The notes: a model not told the origin generated them from the sequence alone. Counted from the first letter of the stretch, positions 32,446 to 41,685 are shown. The stretch is DNA of 44,133 bases from Parasedimentitalea huanghaiensis (GCF_009753675.1 NZ_WQLV01000022.1:1-44133); one strand, 5' to 3'. Translations and numbers: made by a program.

Positions 32446-32476
32446 CAGGCATCTCAGCGCACTGCTGAAATGCCTG
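32446..32476 (-). terminator. Terminator of the carbohydrate ABC operon
   Basis: Two 13-base arms (32446-32458 and 32464-32476) pair with one mismatch around a 5-base loop. On the minus strand the hairpin is followed by TTTGCC. It lies 50 bp after the stop of the ABC ATPase gene. Confidence 0.65.
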
Positions 32477-32525
32477 TCTTAGGTGACAATCAAAACCCGT
32501 TTTGCGACCTCTGGTCAGGTGCGTC

Positions 32526-33635
32526 TCAATCCAGCCGCAGCCCTGATTCGGGGTCGAACAAACAAGCGCGTTCGGTTTCGATAGTGAAATCCATCGTGCC
32601 CTCAAGGATCTTGGTATAGCCCGAAGTGCCGCGCGCCAGCACTTCTTGGTTGTTCCAGTTCAAAACGCAGAGTGTATCCGCACCGGTGGCTTCGGTGACG
32701 TCGATTTCACACTGTACGCATTGACCGGCATCTGTGGTTCCCTGACTGATCATCTCAGGCCGCAACCCCATCACAACCTTTCGCCCGACATAGCCATCTA
32801 ACCGCGCAGTATGGGCGCTGAGATCCAGCAAGACGGGCTTATCAGCACCGTCCGCGCGCAGGGTGACCCATGCCGCCGGACCCGCCTCTCCTGCCTCGAC
32901 AGTGATGTCGAGAAAATTCATCGGTGGAGACCCAACCAGACCGGCAACAAACATATTGGCGGGGTGTTCATAGATTTCAGCCGGAGAGGCCAGTTGCTGG
33001 ACCTCACCATCTTTCAGGATGGCGATACGATCTGCCAGTGTAAGCGCCTCGATCTGGTCATGGGTGACATAGACCATGGTGGCATTCAGCCGCTTGTGCA
33101 GGCGTTTGATTTCGGTGCGCATCTCTAACCGTAGCTTGGCATCGAGATTCGAGAGCGGTTCATCGAACAGGAAAACTTCAGGATCACGCACCAACGCCCG
33201 CCCCATCGCCACCCGCTGGCGCTGCCCGCCAGACAGTTGCGCCGGTTTACGATCTAACAGATGATCCATGCGCAGAGTCTTCGCGACCTGCTCTACCCGA
33301 AGGGCGCGCTCGGCCTTAGGCACACCGCGCATTTCCAGACCAAAGGCAATATTCTGCCCCACCGTCATCGTCGGGTATAGCGCGTAGGATTGGAACACCA
33401 TGGCGATATCACGGTCTTTGGGATGTACGTCATTGACCACCCGATCCCCAATCATGATCTCACCTTCGGTCAGGTCTTCCAACCCGGCGATCATGTTCAA
33501 GAGAGTGGACTTCCCGCAGCCCGATGCGCCAAGCAGCACCAGGAATTCGCCGTCGCGAAGGTCGATAGACACGCCCTTCAGGACCTCAACATTACCGTAG
33601 CGTTTGACTGCATTTTTGATTGTCAGAGATGCCAT
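32526..33635 (-). CDS. Carbohydrate ABC transporter ATPase, MalK/UgpC type
   Basis: The 369-residue protein has an ABC ATPase domain: Walker A GASGCGKSTLLN, Q-loop MVFQSYALYP, signature LSGGQRQRVAMGRALVRDPE, Walker B VFLFDEPLSNLDA, and H-loop VTHDQIEAL. A C-terminal MalK-type TOBE regulatory domain follows (about 235-369). It energises the two permeases encoded upstream. It is the last gene of the minus-strand operon, with a GAGGAA RBS. Substrate cannot be deduced from the ATPase. Confidence 0.93.
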   Translation of the reverse strand: MASLTIKNAVKRYGNVEVLKGVSIDLRDGEFLVLLGASGCGKSTLLNMIAGLEDLTEGEIMIGDRVVNDVHPKDRDIAMVFQSYALYPTMTVGQNIAFGLEMRGVPKAERALRVEQVAKTLRMDHLLDRKPAQLSGGQRQRVAMGRALVRDPEVFLFDEPLSNLDAKLRLEMRTEIKRLHKRLNATMVYVTHDQIEALTLADRIAILKDGEVQQLASPAEIYEHPANMFVAGLVGSPPMNFLDITVEAGEAGPAAWVTLRADGADKPVLLDLSAHTARLDGYVGRKVVMGLRPEMISQGTTDAGQCVQCEIDVTEATGADTLCVLNWNNQEVLARGTSGYTKILEGTMDFTIETERACLFDPESGLRLD

Positions 33636-33645
33636 TGTTATTTCC

Positions 33646-34533
33646 TCATCCTTTGACGGAACCTGCGGTCAGCCCGCGCACAAAATAGCGGCCCGCAAAG
33701 ATGTATACGAGAAGGGTCGGCGCGGCTGTGATCAGCGCGGCGGCCATATCGACGTTGTATTGTTTGACCCCGGTGGTGGTGTTGACCAGATTGTTCATCG
33801 CCACTGTGATGGGCTGCGCCCCGCCGGTGGTAAAGCTGGCTCCAAACAGGAAGTCATTCCAGATTTGGGTGAACTGCCAGATCACTGACACCACGATAAT
33901 CGGCGGTGACAACGGCAGGATGATACGGTGAAAGATTGTAAAGAACCCTGCCCCATCAATGGTCGCCGCACGGACCAGCTCATCCGGAATGGTGACATAG
34001 TAGTTGCGGAAAAACAGCGTGGTGAAGGCAAGACCATAGACCGAGTGAACAAGGATCAACCCGTAGACCGTGTTGGTGATGCCAATTTTGCCCAGTGTCT
34101 GCGCCATCGGCAGGATCACCACCTGAAACGGTACAAAGCAGCCAAACAGGATCAGCGCAAACACCAGATTGGCGCCTTTGAACTTCCATTTGGTTAGCGC
34201 GTATCCAGTCAGTGCGCCCAGCAAGGTCGACACCACCACTCCGGGCAGCGCCATCGACACCGAGTTCCAGAAGTAAGGCTTTAGTCCGGTGCATTCGACA
34301 CCGATACAGGCCTCGGACCAGGCATGACGCCAGGCTGAAAAGTTTAGCTCATGTGGCAGCGCCAGCAGCGAACCGCCGCGGATCTCATCCAGATCCTTCA
34401 GCGATGTGCCCACCACCACATAGGCCGGCAACAGGAACCAAATCGCAAAGACAATCAGCACAAACCACAGTAACACGCGCAAGATTAGCGCAGACCAGGG
34501 ACGCGGGGCAGAGTAACGGGCAGCATCAGACAT
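33646..34533 (-). CDS. Carbohydrate ABC transporter permease, MalG type
   Basis: The 295-residue inner-membrane protein has six hydrophobic segments and the EAA loop near DELVRAATIDGAGFFTIFHRI, which contacts the ATPase. The C-terminus YFVRGLTAGSVKG is the family end. The ATG at 34533 follows GGGGGGAAAAAAC, a strong RBS, and overlaps the upstream permease gene by 8 nt. A longer frame to 34584 lies in that gene and is rejected. Confidence 0.92.
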   Translation of the reverse strand: MSDAARYSAPRPWSALILRVLLWFVLIVFAIWFLLPAYVVVGTSLKDLDEIRGGSLLALPHELNFSAWRHAWSEACIGVECTGLKPYFWNSVSMALPGVVVSTLLGALTGYALTKWKFKGANLVFALILFGCFVPFQVVILPMAQTLGKIGITNTVYGLILVHSVYGLAFTTLFFRNYYVTIPDELVRAATIDGAGFFTIFHRIILPLSPPIIVVSVIWQFTQIWNDFLFGASFTTGGAQPITVAMNNLVNTTTGVKQYNVDMAAALITAAPTLLVYIFAGRYFVRGLTAGSVKG

Positions 34534-35425
34534 GTTTTTTCCCCCGCAGTTCGGAATACAGATAAGGCACCATGATCGCGGCAACTGTCGCCAGCATCAC
34601 CATGGCCGAGGCTGCACCAACGGCGATTTCGTTCCGCCGAAAGGTCATTTCGTACATGAAGTTTGCCGGCAGGGTTGAGGCATAGCCCGGTCCACCTCCG
34701 GTGAGGGCCACCACCAGGTCAAAGCTCTTGATGGCCAGATGGGACAGGATCACCATCGCGCTCATGAAGACCGGCCGCATCGATGGCAGAATAATGCGCA
34801 GATAGATCCGCCAAGGGGACGCGCCGTCCAGACTGGCGGCTTTGATAATGTCCTGATCAACACTGCGCAGCGCCGACAGAAACAGCGCCATCGCAAATCC
34901 CGAGGCTTGCCAGACTGCTGCCATCACCAGTGCGTAGATAGCCAGATTATTGTCGACGGTCCAACCAAAGCGGAAACTCTCCCAGCCCCAGTCGCGGATC
35001 ACTTTTTCCAGCCCCAGTGACGGGTTCATGATCCATTTCCAGGCGGTACCTGTAATGATGAACGAGATCGCCATCGGGTACAGGTAGATGGTGCGGATAA
35101 AGCCTTCAGCACGGATTTTTTGGTCCAGCAACACGGCCAGCAGGCAACCAACGATGACTGAAACAAAAACAAACAAAAAGCCAAAGATGAACAGGTTCTC
35201 GATCGCTACAGACCAGCGGTCCATTTGGAACAGCCGTTCATAGGGCCGTGTACCTATCAGGGTGTAGTTAGGCAGCATCTTGGATTTGGTCAGCGAGATA
35301 TAGCCGGTCCAGATGATGAAACCGTAGACAAAGTAGAGGATCGCGGCAAAGCCGGGGGCAACCACAATTTGTGGCAAAGCGCGGGCAATGCGGTCGATGA
35401 ATTTGACAGGCGGACGGGTCAACAC
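34526..35425 (-). CDS. Carbohydrate ABC transporter permease, MalF type
   Basis: This 299-residue permease has six membrane segments and an EAA loop in DQDIIKAASLDGASPWRIYL. It pairs with the MalG-type partner. The ORF is open to 35491, but that part is the inverted repeat after the binding-protein gene. I prefer the GTG at 35425 (LTRPPVKFIDRIARALPQ), which has GGAG 8 bases upstream. The GltF/GtsB-like size fits sugar systems of the glucose/mannose class. Confidence 0.9.
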   Translation of the reverse strand: MLTRPPVKFIDRIARALPQIVVAPGFAAILYFVYGFIIWTGYISLTKSKMLPNYTLIGTRPYERLFQMDRWSVAIENLFIFGFLFVFVSVIVGCLLAVLLDQKIRAEGFIRTIYLYPMAISFIITGTAWKWIMNPSLGLEKVIRDWGWESFRFGWTVDNNLAIYALVMAAVWQASGFAMALFLSALRSVDQDIIKAASLDGASPWRIYLRIILPSMRPVFMSAMVILSHLAIKSFDLVVALTGGGPGYASTLPANFMYEMTFRRNEIAVGAASAMVMLATVAAIMVPYLYSELRGKKHV

Positions 35426-35461
35426 AATCGAACTCCGGCTGAATGTGGGGGAATAAAGTGG

Positions 35462-35491
35462 ATGTGCGGCCCGGTCATGCAGGCCGCACAT
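35462..35491 (-). promoter_or_regulatory. Intercistronic stem-loop between binding protein and permease genes
   Basis: ATGTGCGGCC (35462-35471) and GGCCGCACAT (35482-35491) form a perfect 10-bp stem with a 10-base loop. It lies 21 bp after the binding-protein stop. A stem-loop here usually stabilises the upstream mRNA or lets only some transcripts continue, so that binding protein exceeds permease. Confidence 0.7.
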
Positions 35492-35512
35492 GGATCAGGT
35501 CATACCGCCAGA

Positions 35513-36769
35513 TTACTGGGCCAGCTTGATCGCTTTGACCAGCTGGTCTACCGCATCCTGCGAGGACATATCCGAGTTGAAATGTGCTGTTGCAACATCA
35601 ATGAACGCACCACGAACCGCACCGGCTTGGGCAATCTCATGCGCCATCGACCCCAGCAGTGTACCACCTTCGGCAGCAGCAACCATGTCGTCCATCGACT
35701 TGATCGCACAGTCGTCGAATTCGGCGCGTGGAACATCGGTCCGTGCCGGGATTGATCCCTTGAACAGGTTGAATGTTTCCTGGAACTCAGTGCCCAGGAT
35801 CAACTCTGCCAGCACGGCCTGACCTTCAACGTTGTCATCGCCAGAAACATTGAACATGGCAAAGCTATCCGAGTTCAGCAGGTAACCGTTGTCAGAAGGT
35901 GTCGATGCACAAACGTAGTCCACTCCGGGAACCTTGCCCGCTGCGGCAAACTCACCTTTGGCCCAGTCGCCCATGATCTGCATCGCAGCTTCACCGCGCA
36001 TAACCATGGCCGTTGCCAGGTTCCAGTCGCGGCCGGGGAAGTCGGGATCAACATAGCCACGCATTTTGCGCATCTGGTCAAACACCGCAATCATAGTGTC
36101 TGAACCCAGCGCATCCATGTCTAGCTCAACCAGTGCTTTGCGGTAGAAGTCGGTTCCACCAATGCCGAGCACAACAGTTTCGAACACAGTGGCATCCTGC
36201 CAAGGCTGTCCACCATGGGCCAATGGAATGATTCCGGCCGCTTGCAATTTGTCTGCGGTCTCGTTGAACTCTTCCCAAGTGGTCGGCACCTCGGCACCCA
36301 CTTTTGCCAGCACTTCTGGGTTGGCCCAAATCCAGTCAACCCGGTGAACGTTCACTGGTACGGCGACATATTTGCCTTCGTACTTGACGATGTTTTGGAT
36401 CGCTTCGGGCAGAACCTTGTCCCAGTCTTGGGCAGTAGCAACAGCTGTCAGATCACCCAGCGCGCCGGCTTCGGCCCATTCCTGGATGTTTGGACCCTTG
36501 ATCTGCACCGCGGCAGGTGGATCACCGGCCAGTACGCGCGCCCGCAGAACAGCGGCTTGGGCGTCACCGCCGCCACCAGCCACAGGGGCATCAACCCATT
36601 CACCACCGCGCGCGGCAAAGGCTTCCTGCAGAGCCTGAACAGCTTTGGCTTCGCCACCAGAGGTCCAGTAGTGCAAGACTTCAGCTTTTGGTTCAGCCAA
36701 AGCAGGCGCCGCTGCAGTGACAGCAATCATTGAAACGGCGCCACAAAGCGCCCGTGCGAATGTCTTCAT
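35513..36769 (-). CDS. Periplasmic carbohydrate-binding protein of the ABC transporter
   Basis: The 418-residue extracellular solute-binding protein (family 1) begins with a Sec signal peptide, MKTFARALCGAVSMIAVTAA, cleaved near ALA. The mature part shows EVLHYWTSGGEAKAVQALQE, PAAVQIKGPNIQEWAEAGAL, and a VHRVDWIWANPEVL segment typical of glucose/mannose-type binding proteins such as GtsA. It captures the sugar for the permeases. It heads the minus-strand operon and is divergent from the two-component system. Substrate assignment to glucose or a related hexose is inference. Confidence 0.9.
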   Translation of the reverse strand: MKTFARALCGAVSMIAVTAAAPALAEPKAEVLHYWTSGGEAKAVQALQEAFAARGGEWVDAPVAGGGGDAQAAVLRARVLAGDPPAAVQIKGPNIQEWAEAGALGDLTAVATAQDWDKVLPEAIQNIVKYEGKYVAVPVNVHRVDWIWANPEVLAKVGAEVPTTWEEFNETADKLQAAGIIPLAHGGQPWQDATVFETVVLGIGGTDFYRKALVELDMDALGSDTMIAVFDQMRKMRGYVDPDFPGRDWNLATAMVMRGEAAMQIMGDWAKGEFAAAGKVPGVDYVCASTPSDNGYLLNSDSFAMFNVSGDDNVEGQAVLAELILGTEFQETFNLFKGSIPARTDVPRAEFDDCAIKSMDDMVAAAEGGTLLGSMAHEIAQAGAVRGAFIDVATAHFNSDMSSQDAVDQLVKAIKLAQ

Positions 36770-36850
36770 GATATCCTCCCAGATATACGATTGGTGCCAT
36801 GCCTGTTCGGCTGGCCCTGCCTAACTGTAGAACGGGCCGTAGCATTTCCC

Positions 36851-36880
36851 TTGTGTTGAATTGTTGCGTTTTGTTGCCAA
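36851..36880. promoter_or_regulatory. Three phased 10-bp repeats, candidate response-regulator site
   Basis: TTGTGTTGAA, TTGTTGCGTT and TTGTTGCCAA follow each other with a strict 10-bp period; the last two share TTGTTGC exactly. OmpR-family regulators bind direct repeats spaced by about one helical turn. The site lies in the divergent region between the binding-protein gene and the response-regulator gene, where control of both would be placed. Confidence 0.55.
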
Positions 36881-36941
36881 AGCCTTGGAAATACAGCCCC
36901 CGGTGATACAAAACGTTACAAATGTCGCGCCGTCTTGGCCT

Positions 36942-37685
36942 ATGATGACCACAGAACCTCCTTTGGGAAAGACCACGATATTGAGCCATGTTCACATCAT
37001 TGAGGACGACAGCGAGATTTCCAGCCTGCTGTCGACCTATCTGACCGCACGTGGATTTGACTGTACTGTGTCCGGGTCGGTGGAACAGGCTCAAAAGCGC
37101 CCACCTGACACGTTTGATATTTTTATCGTCGACGTCATGTTGCCCGGTGACGACGGATTGAGCTTTTGTCGCTGGCTGCGGGAACGCTCCGAACTGCCAG
37201 TGATCATCCTGTCCGCCGTCAAAGGTGACACCGAACGGATTATCGGCATTGAGCTGGGCGCGGATGACTATCTGGAGAAACCATTCAACCCGCGCGAACT
37301 GCTGGCGCGGATGAACGCTCTTTTGCGCCGCGCCAAGGGGGATGCAGCATCCGCACCTGCAGCTGGGCAAATTTGTTTCTCTGGCTGGGCGCTGGATTTT
37401 GACCGCCAAAAGCTACACAGCCCCGATGCCCAGTTGGTGCCCCTGAGTTCGACTGAGTACCAACTTATGACAGCGATGATTTCGGCGGCACCAGCCCCGG
37501 TCACCCGCGAGGACATCGCCCGGCACGTTTTAGGCGTTGAAATCGGTCCCGAAGACCGCCGGGTCGATATTCTGATCAGTCGTTTGCGCAAAAAGCTGAT
37601 GGCAGTGGACAGTACGGCCGACTTTATCCGCACCGTGCGCAACAAAGGGTATTTGTTCTGCGCTGAAATCAACGGAAAATCATGA
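36942..37685 (+). CDS. OmpR-family response regulator
   Basis: The protein of 247 residues (from 36942) has a receiver domain with the acidic pocket in HIIEDDSEI, the phospho-acceptor Asp in IFIVDVMLPGDDG, the switch Ser in ILSAVKGD, and the Lys in LEKPFNPRELLAR. A winged-helix DNA-binding domain follows, with LSSTEYQLM and RRVDILISRLRKKL. ATG 36942 has no clear RBS; an in-frame TTG at 36981 follows GGGAAAGA and may be the real start. The stop overlaps the kinase start (ATGA). It is divergent from the sugar transporter, so it probably regulates it, as GltR does for gts genes in Pseudomonas. Confidence 0.9.
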   Translation: MMTTEPPLGKTTILSHVHIIEDDSEISSLLSTYLTARGFDCTVSGSVEQAQKRPPDTFDIFIVDVMLPGDDGLSFCRWLRERSELPVIILSAVKGDTERIIGIELGADDYLEKPFNPRELLARMNALLRRAKGDAASAPAAGQICFSGWALDFDRQKLHSPDAQLVPLSSTEYQLMTAMISAAPAPVTREDIARHVLGVEIGPEDRRVDILISRLRKKLMAVDSTADFIRTVRNKGYLFCAEINGKS

Positions 37686-39103
37686 ACGTGCCGCATCCGG
37701 CCCAATGGGCGCTGTCACTGCTTCCACAGGCCCTGGCGCAGAGGCTCCCACTACTGGTGATCGCGTCGTTTCTCATGGGGGGGCTAGTTGCAACCTGGAC
37801 GTCGTACAATCTTTTTGAGCGCCGCGCCGCGTTACATTCGGCTGAGACCTCCGGAGGGGAACTACAGCAAATTATTCAGGCTGCTCATTTTGTCGACACG
37901 CAGCAAGACACCCCACCGTATCTCTGGAGCAAGACAACCGGTTTTGCTGCCGATAGCGACGCCCATACAGTGCCTTTGATCCTGACCCTTGGTGCTGTTC
38001 GCTACCGGGCAGCGGTTGTATTCGACCAGCGCCCCAAACGGCCCGATCTGCTGCGCGCGGGCGCCGTGTCGCAATCAGCCTCTGGTCGCTTGGGGGAGCT
38101 CTCAAAAGGGATCTCACGACAGGACGGCAAGGCCACTCTGGTTCTGTTTCTGCGCGATGGCGAAGCTCTGACCATCACAGCGCCTGATCTGTGGCGGGAC
38201 CGTTTGGGTGAAACAACTGTGGCCCTGATTGGCATTGCAGCGTTTATCGGCGTTATCATGGCAATCCTGCCCTTAGCCCTAAACCTTGCGGCGCCCTTTC
38301 AAACCTTAACCTCCAAGAACCGCGAACCACTGACATCTCTGGCCTCTTCCGAGGCCCAGATGGCCCGTGACCACATCGTTCGCCTGAAAGAAAGGTTTGC
38401 CATCGAACAAGACAAACGGGTGCGGGGCTTGGCGGCGATTTCGCACGACCTGCGCACTCCGGTAACCCGTTTACGTTTGCGCACAGAGCTCCTGCCTGAA
38501 GACATTACACGCGACAAGTTCACTGCCGACCTGGACGAAATTTCCAGCATCGTTGATGGCGCACTCGATCTGCTCAGCATCCGCCATCAGGCTGAAACCA
38601 GTCACCGGTTTTCACTGGCGGCCTTGTTGGAAAGCCTGGTTGACGACTACCGCGACACCGGCCGCGATGTCAGCTTTCATTGGCCCGAAGCACTGGACCT
38701 GCCCTCGGTCCCATCGATTTTTGGCCACAGCGGCCATGTCACCGTCCGCGCCAGTGGCGAAAGCATGATGCGGGGGCAGCCCGACAAGCTGCGCCGGGCG
38801 CTGTCCAACCTGATTGACAACGGATTGAAATATGGTGGTGAAGTCACAGTATCGATTGCATCACCCAAGGCCGACCTGTTGCAGGTCGAAGTTCGCGACC
38901 ACGGTCCTGGCATTGCTGCTGACAGGCTAGAATCTGTACTGATGCCCTTTGTCCGCGGTCATGGTCATGGCGCTGGCGATGGTGTCGGGTTGGGGCTCTC
39001 AATTACTCATGAGATTGCCGAATTACACGGCGGCGAACTCACGCTTGAAGATGCCAAACCGGGTCTGCGTGCAATTCTACGGGTCAAACGTGGGTTATCC
39101 TAA
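37682..39103 (+). CDS. Sensor histidine kinase
   Basis: The 473-residue membrane kinase has a first membrane segment near 25-45 (LLVIASFLMGGLVATW), a periplasmic sensor region of about 140 residues, and a second segment near 180-200. The HisKA domain carries phospho-acceptor His255 in AAISHDLRTPVTRLRLR. The HATPase domain has an N box LSNLIDNGLKYG, G1 VRDHGPGIA, and G2 GDGVGLGLSIT. It phosphorylates the response regulator encoded just before it, with which it is translationally coupled. Confidence 0.93.
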   Translation: MNVPHPAQWALSLLPQALAQRLPLLVIASFLMGGLVATWTSYNLFERRAALHSAETSGGELQQIIQAAHFVDTQQDTPPYLWSKTTGFAADSDAHTVPLILTLGAVRYRAAVVFDQRPKRPDLLRAGAVSQSASGRLGELSKGISRQDGKATLVLFLRDGEALTITAPDLWRDRLGETTVALIGIAAFIGVIMAILPLALNLAAPFQTLTSKNREPLTSLASSEAQMARDHIVRLKERFAIEQDKRVRGLAAISHDLRTPVTRLRLRTELLPEDITRDKFTADLDEISSIVDGALDLLSIRHQAETSHRFSLAALLESLVDDYRDTGRDVSFHWPEALDLPSVPSIFGHSGHVTVRASGESMMRGQPDKLRRALSNLIDNGLKYGGEVTVSIASPKADLLQVEVRDHGPGIAADRLESVLMPFVRGHGHGAGDGVGLGLSITHEIAELHGGELTLEDAKPGLRAILRVKRGLS

Positions 39104-39108
39104 CCCCT

Positions 39109-39624
39109 TCAAGATGCCTTGAGACAAGCCGTACGGCACCAGTTCAGAATGGCCTCAGAATTGGCAGGCACGAGTTCTGCCAGTCCACCCGCAAAGGAAT
39201 CGAAATCATCTCGACTGCCGCGCCCCACCCCTACCAAAACGGGTACGTTGCGCTCCAGCGCGCCTCCGATTGCGGCGCAAAAACCCCGTCCTGCGGCTTC
39301 TTCTGGTCCGAACTTGTTCAGCACAAAAAGGTCGGTTTCCAGATCTGCCCGCGCCTCGACCTCTGCCACCGCACTGGTAAGGGCAGTGGGATCCAGTCGG
39401 CACCCCTGCGCTTCTTTGCCAAGCGACTGAGTAATCCGAATATCAGGACCATCGGGCAAGACCTGCACCACCATATCGCAATGGTGCTGGCCGGGGACAT
39501 CGGGTTGCTGAACCTTGGAAATCCCCGCCAGTCGCAGGTTTTCAACCTGCAACACGGCCACTGCCTCAGATATTAGTCTATCAGTTTCACCACGCCCTTC
39601 GGCGCTAACGACTGCAATTTTCAT
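39109..39624 (-). CDS. DUF2478 family protein
   Basis: This 171-residue protein resembles the DUF2478 family (MKIAVVSAEGRGETDRLISE at the start, LVLNKFG-like LFVLNKFGPEEAAGRGF, and VPVLVGVGRG). The family has a nucleoside-triphosphatase-like fold and is often found beside molybdate or metal genes, though none are visible here. Its function is unknown. It is convergent with the histidine kinase gene, with stops 5 bp apart and no terminator between them. Confidence 0.8.
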   Translation of the reverse strand: MKIAVVSAEGRGETDRLISEAVAVLQVENLRLAGISKVQQPDVPGQHHCDMVVQVLPDGPDIRITQSLGKEAQGCRLDPTALTSAVAEVEARADLETDLFVLNKFGPEEAAGRGFCAAIGGALERNVPVLVGVGRGSRDDFDSFAGGLAELVPANSEAILNWCRTACLKAS

Positions 39625-39727
39625 CTCGGACTCACCCCCATACCATCTGCCGATTTACGGCAAACTACCCAAATTCCCCCTATTCTGTTTGATAGGGATC
39701 AAACTTAAGAAGCTTTGCGATGAAGAG

Positions 39728-40660
39728 TCAGCCACGAATACCCAATGCATAGGGATCTTGTGGATCAAACACCAATTCCGACTGCGCGGTGACATAGGCT
39801 TCGCCGGTCACAGTTGGAATCACCCCACCATTTGGACCCGCCCAGTAGCTCACCAAATAAGTACTGCCGATAATACTTTCTTGGCGCCAGTCCTGACCAG
39901 GGGTGAGCAGGCCATCAGCCGCAAGGCAGGCGAGTTTGGCCGATGTCCCAGTGCCGCAGGGCGAGCGGTCATAAGCCCCACCGGGGCACAGCACAAAATT
40001 ACGACCATGGCCGCCGGCTGATTGTGCTGGCCCAGTGAATTCTACGTGGTCAATCCATGCACCATCGGCTCCGGTAATCCCCGCTGTGGCCAGCGCGTCC
40101 CGCACTTGTTGAGCTGCTGCGCTGAGCTGAACAACATTTTCAAGGTTTAAGGCCACCGGCGTATCTGCTGTGAGGAAAAACCAGTTTCCACCCCAGGCTA
40201 CATCTCCGGTGACAGTGCCAAGTCTAGGCACCTCAACCGACACATCCTTGTGCAGACGATAACTTTCGACATTCACAACCGAAGCCCGGTGCATATCGTG
40301 CAGCTCGACCTCGACCCGCCCCACGGGCGTTTCAAAAAGATGGGTTCCGGGCAGAATTCGCCCGATATGCGCCAACGAAACCGCCGTCCCAATTGTCGCG
40401 TGGCCACACATGCCCAAATTGCCCACCGGGTTGAAGTAGATCACCCCGGCAACACATTCTGGATCTGTGGGCGGCACCAGTAACGCCCCAACCATAGCGT
40501 CATGACCCCGAGGTTCCAGCAGCACCGAAGCACACAGGTCTTTGTGCTCCTCCTGCAATCGCCGGGCACGATCTGCCAACGACCCATCGCCCAGATCCGG
40601 TCCACCGCTCAGGATCAGTCGAGTTGGCTCGCCGCCGGTGTGGCTATCAATTACGCGCAC
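39728..40660 (-). CDS. 4-hydroxyproline epimerase (proline racemase family)
   Basis: The 310-residue enzyme of the proline racemase superfamily has both catalytic cysteines: Cys85 in NLGMCGHATIG and Cys235 in DRSPCGTGTSAK. The Cys/Cys pair indicates a 1,1-proton transfer racemase or epimerase and excludes the dehydratase form, which has Thr. Linked to a DHDPS-family lyase, it most likely converts trans-4-hydroxy-L-proline to cis-4-hydroxy-D-proline. It starts at a GTG (40660) that overlaps the lyase gene by 10 nt. The later steps of the pathway are not in the window. Confidence 0.9.
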   Translation of the reverse strand: MRVIDSHTGGEPTRLILSGGPDLGDGSLADRARRLQEEHKDLCASVLLEPRGHDAMVGALLVPPTDPECVAGVIYFNPVGNLGMCGHATIGTAVSLAHIGRILPGTHLFETPVGRVEVELHDMHRASVVNVESYRLHKDVSVEVPRLGTVTGDVAWGGNWFFLTADTPVALNLENVVQLSAAAQQVRDALATAGITGADGAWIDHVEFTGPAQSAGGHGRNFVLCPGGAYDRSPCGTGTSAKLACLAADGLLTPGQDWRQESIIGSTYLVSYWAGPNGGVIPTVTGEAYVTAQSELVFDPQDPYALGIRG

Positions 40661-41610
40661 TGGAATGCATTTCCGGGCAGCGCACTCCAGTCGGCATACC
40701 AGCTGCGAAACAGGGAATACTGTGTCTCAACATAGTTACGCTGGCTGCCGGACAGCGCGTCGGATTGGTAGAAATGCAGACGGTATTCCTCGTCCCCGTT
40801 CAGAACCATCAAATGTTTGTAGTACAACACCAGATCTGCACCCTCATCAAACGAGGACAAGACTCCAAGCGCTTCTTCCAATTCGCGCGCTCTGACGCGG
40901 GCCATTGCGTCACCCTTGGCCGCCTGTTGGCACAGTGACACCAGATGCAAGACTTCTCGTGGCAGGGCATTGCCGATACCGGTGATGGCACCGCCTGCGC
41001 CGCAGTTGACAAACCCATGATAAACATTGGTATCGACACCAATCATCAGGGTAACGCTATCATCCTGTGAGGTGATGTTTTCTGCCGCGTACCGCAGATC
41101 ATCAGAGCCACCAAATTCTTTAAATCCAACCAAATTGGCGTGATCTTGGCGCAGATCGAAGAACAAATCAGCCCGAGTAGCAAAACCATAGTAAGGACTG
41201 TTGTAGATCACCGCCGGTAAGTCTGGCGCAGCGTTAAGAATACCGGCAAAGTGGGCCCGCTGGGCAGCACTGGATGATCCACGTGACAAAACCCGCGGGA
41301 TAACCATTAACCCCTGTGCGCCAACCTTGGCAGCATGGGCAGCATGGGCGACTGCCGACGCCGAGTTCACCGCACCTGTGCCAACAATTGTGGGAACTCC
41401 AGCCGCTACAAGACGTGCGACGCCTTCCATCCGCTGCTCATCTGTCAGCAAAGGCCAGTCGCCCATCGACCCACAGTACACCACTGCTGACATACCGGTT
41501 GCCACCAACTCCTGCCCTTTGCGTACCAAGGCATCAAAGTCGGGCTGACGATCCGCTGTGCAGGGTGTCATAAGGGCTGGAATGCAGCCAGAAAAAATAG
41601 TGTTGCTCAT
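40651..41610 (-). CDS. DHDPS-family lyase, probable pyrroline-4-hydroxy-2-carboxylate deaminase
   Basis: The 319-residue protein has the TIM-barrel layout of the dihydrodipicolinate synthase/N-acetylneuraminate lyase family. The Schiff-base Lys is in NLVGFKEFGGSDDLRY and the catalytic Tyr in VIYNSPYYG; the substrate loop is GSMGDWPLLTDEQR. Next to hydroxyproline epimerase, its likely reaction is deamination of 1-pyrroline-4-hydroxy-2-carboxylate to 2-oxoglutarate semialdehyde (inference from context). The ATG at 41610 has AAGGAA upstream; the longer frame to 41685 overlaps the divergent promoter region. Confidence 0.87.
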   Translation of the reverse strand: MSNTIFSGCIPALMTPCTADRQPDFDALVRKGQELVATGMSAVVYCGSMGDWPLLTDEQRMEGVARLVAAGVPTIVGTGAVNSASAVAHAAHAAKVGAQGLMVIPRVLSRGSSSAAQRAHFAGILNAAPDLPAVIYNSPYYGFATRADLFFDLRQDHANLVGFKEFGGSDDLRYAAENITSQDDSVTLMIGVDTNVYHGFVNCGAGGAITGIGNALPREVLHLVSLCQQAAKGDAMARVRARELEEALGVLSSFDEGADLVLYYKHLMVLNGDEEYRLHFYQSDALSGSQRNYVETQYSLFRSWYADWSALPGNAFQCA

Positions 41611-41675
41611 TATGAGTTCCTTACTGCGGCGACCCGGTGCGGGCCCGGTTACGGTTGAATGCCATGTAATGTATT

Positions 41676-41685
41676 TTGGATCCAA
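41676..41685. promoter_or_regulatory. Palindrome in the hydroxyproline divergent promoter
   Basis: TTGGATCCAA is a perfect 10-bp palindrome between the divergent lyase and GntR regulator genes. GntR/FCD regulators bind short palindromes in such places, so it is a candidate operator. Single short palindromes are weak evidence. Confidence 0.35.
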
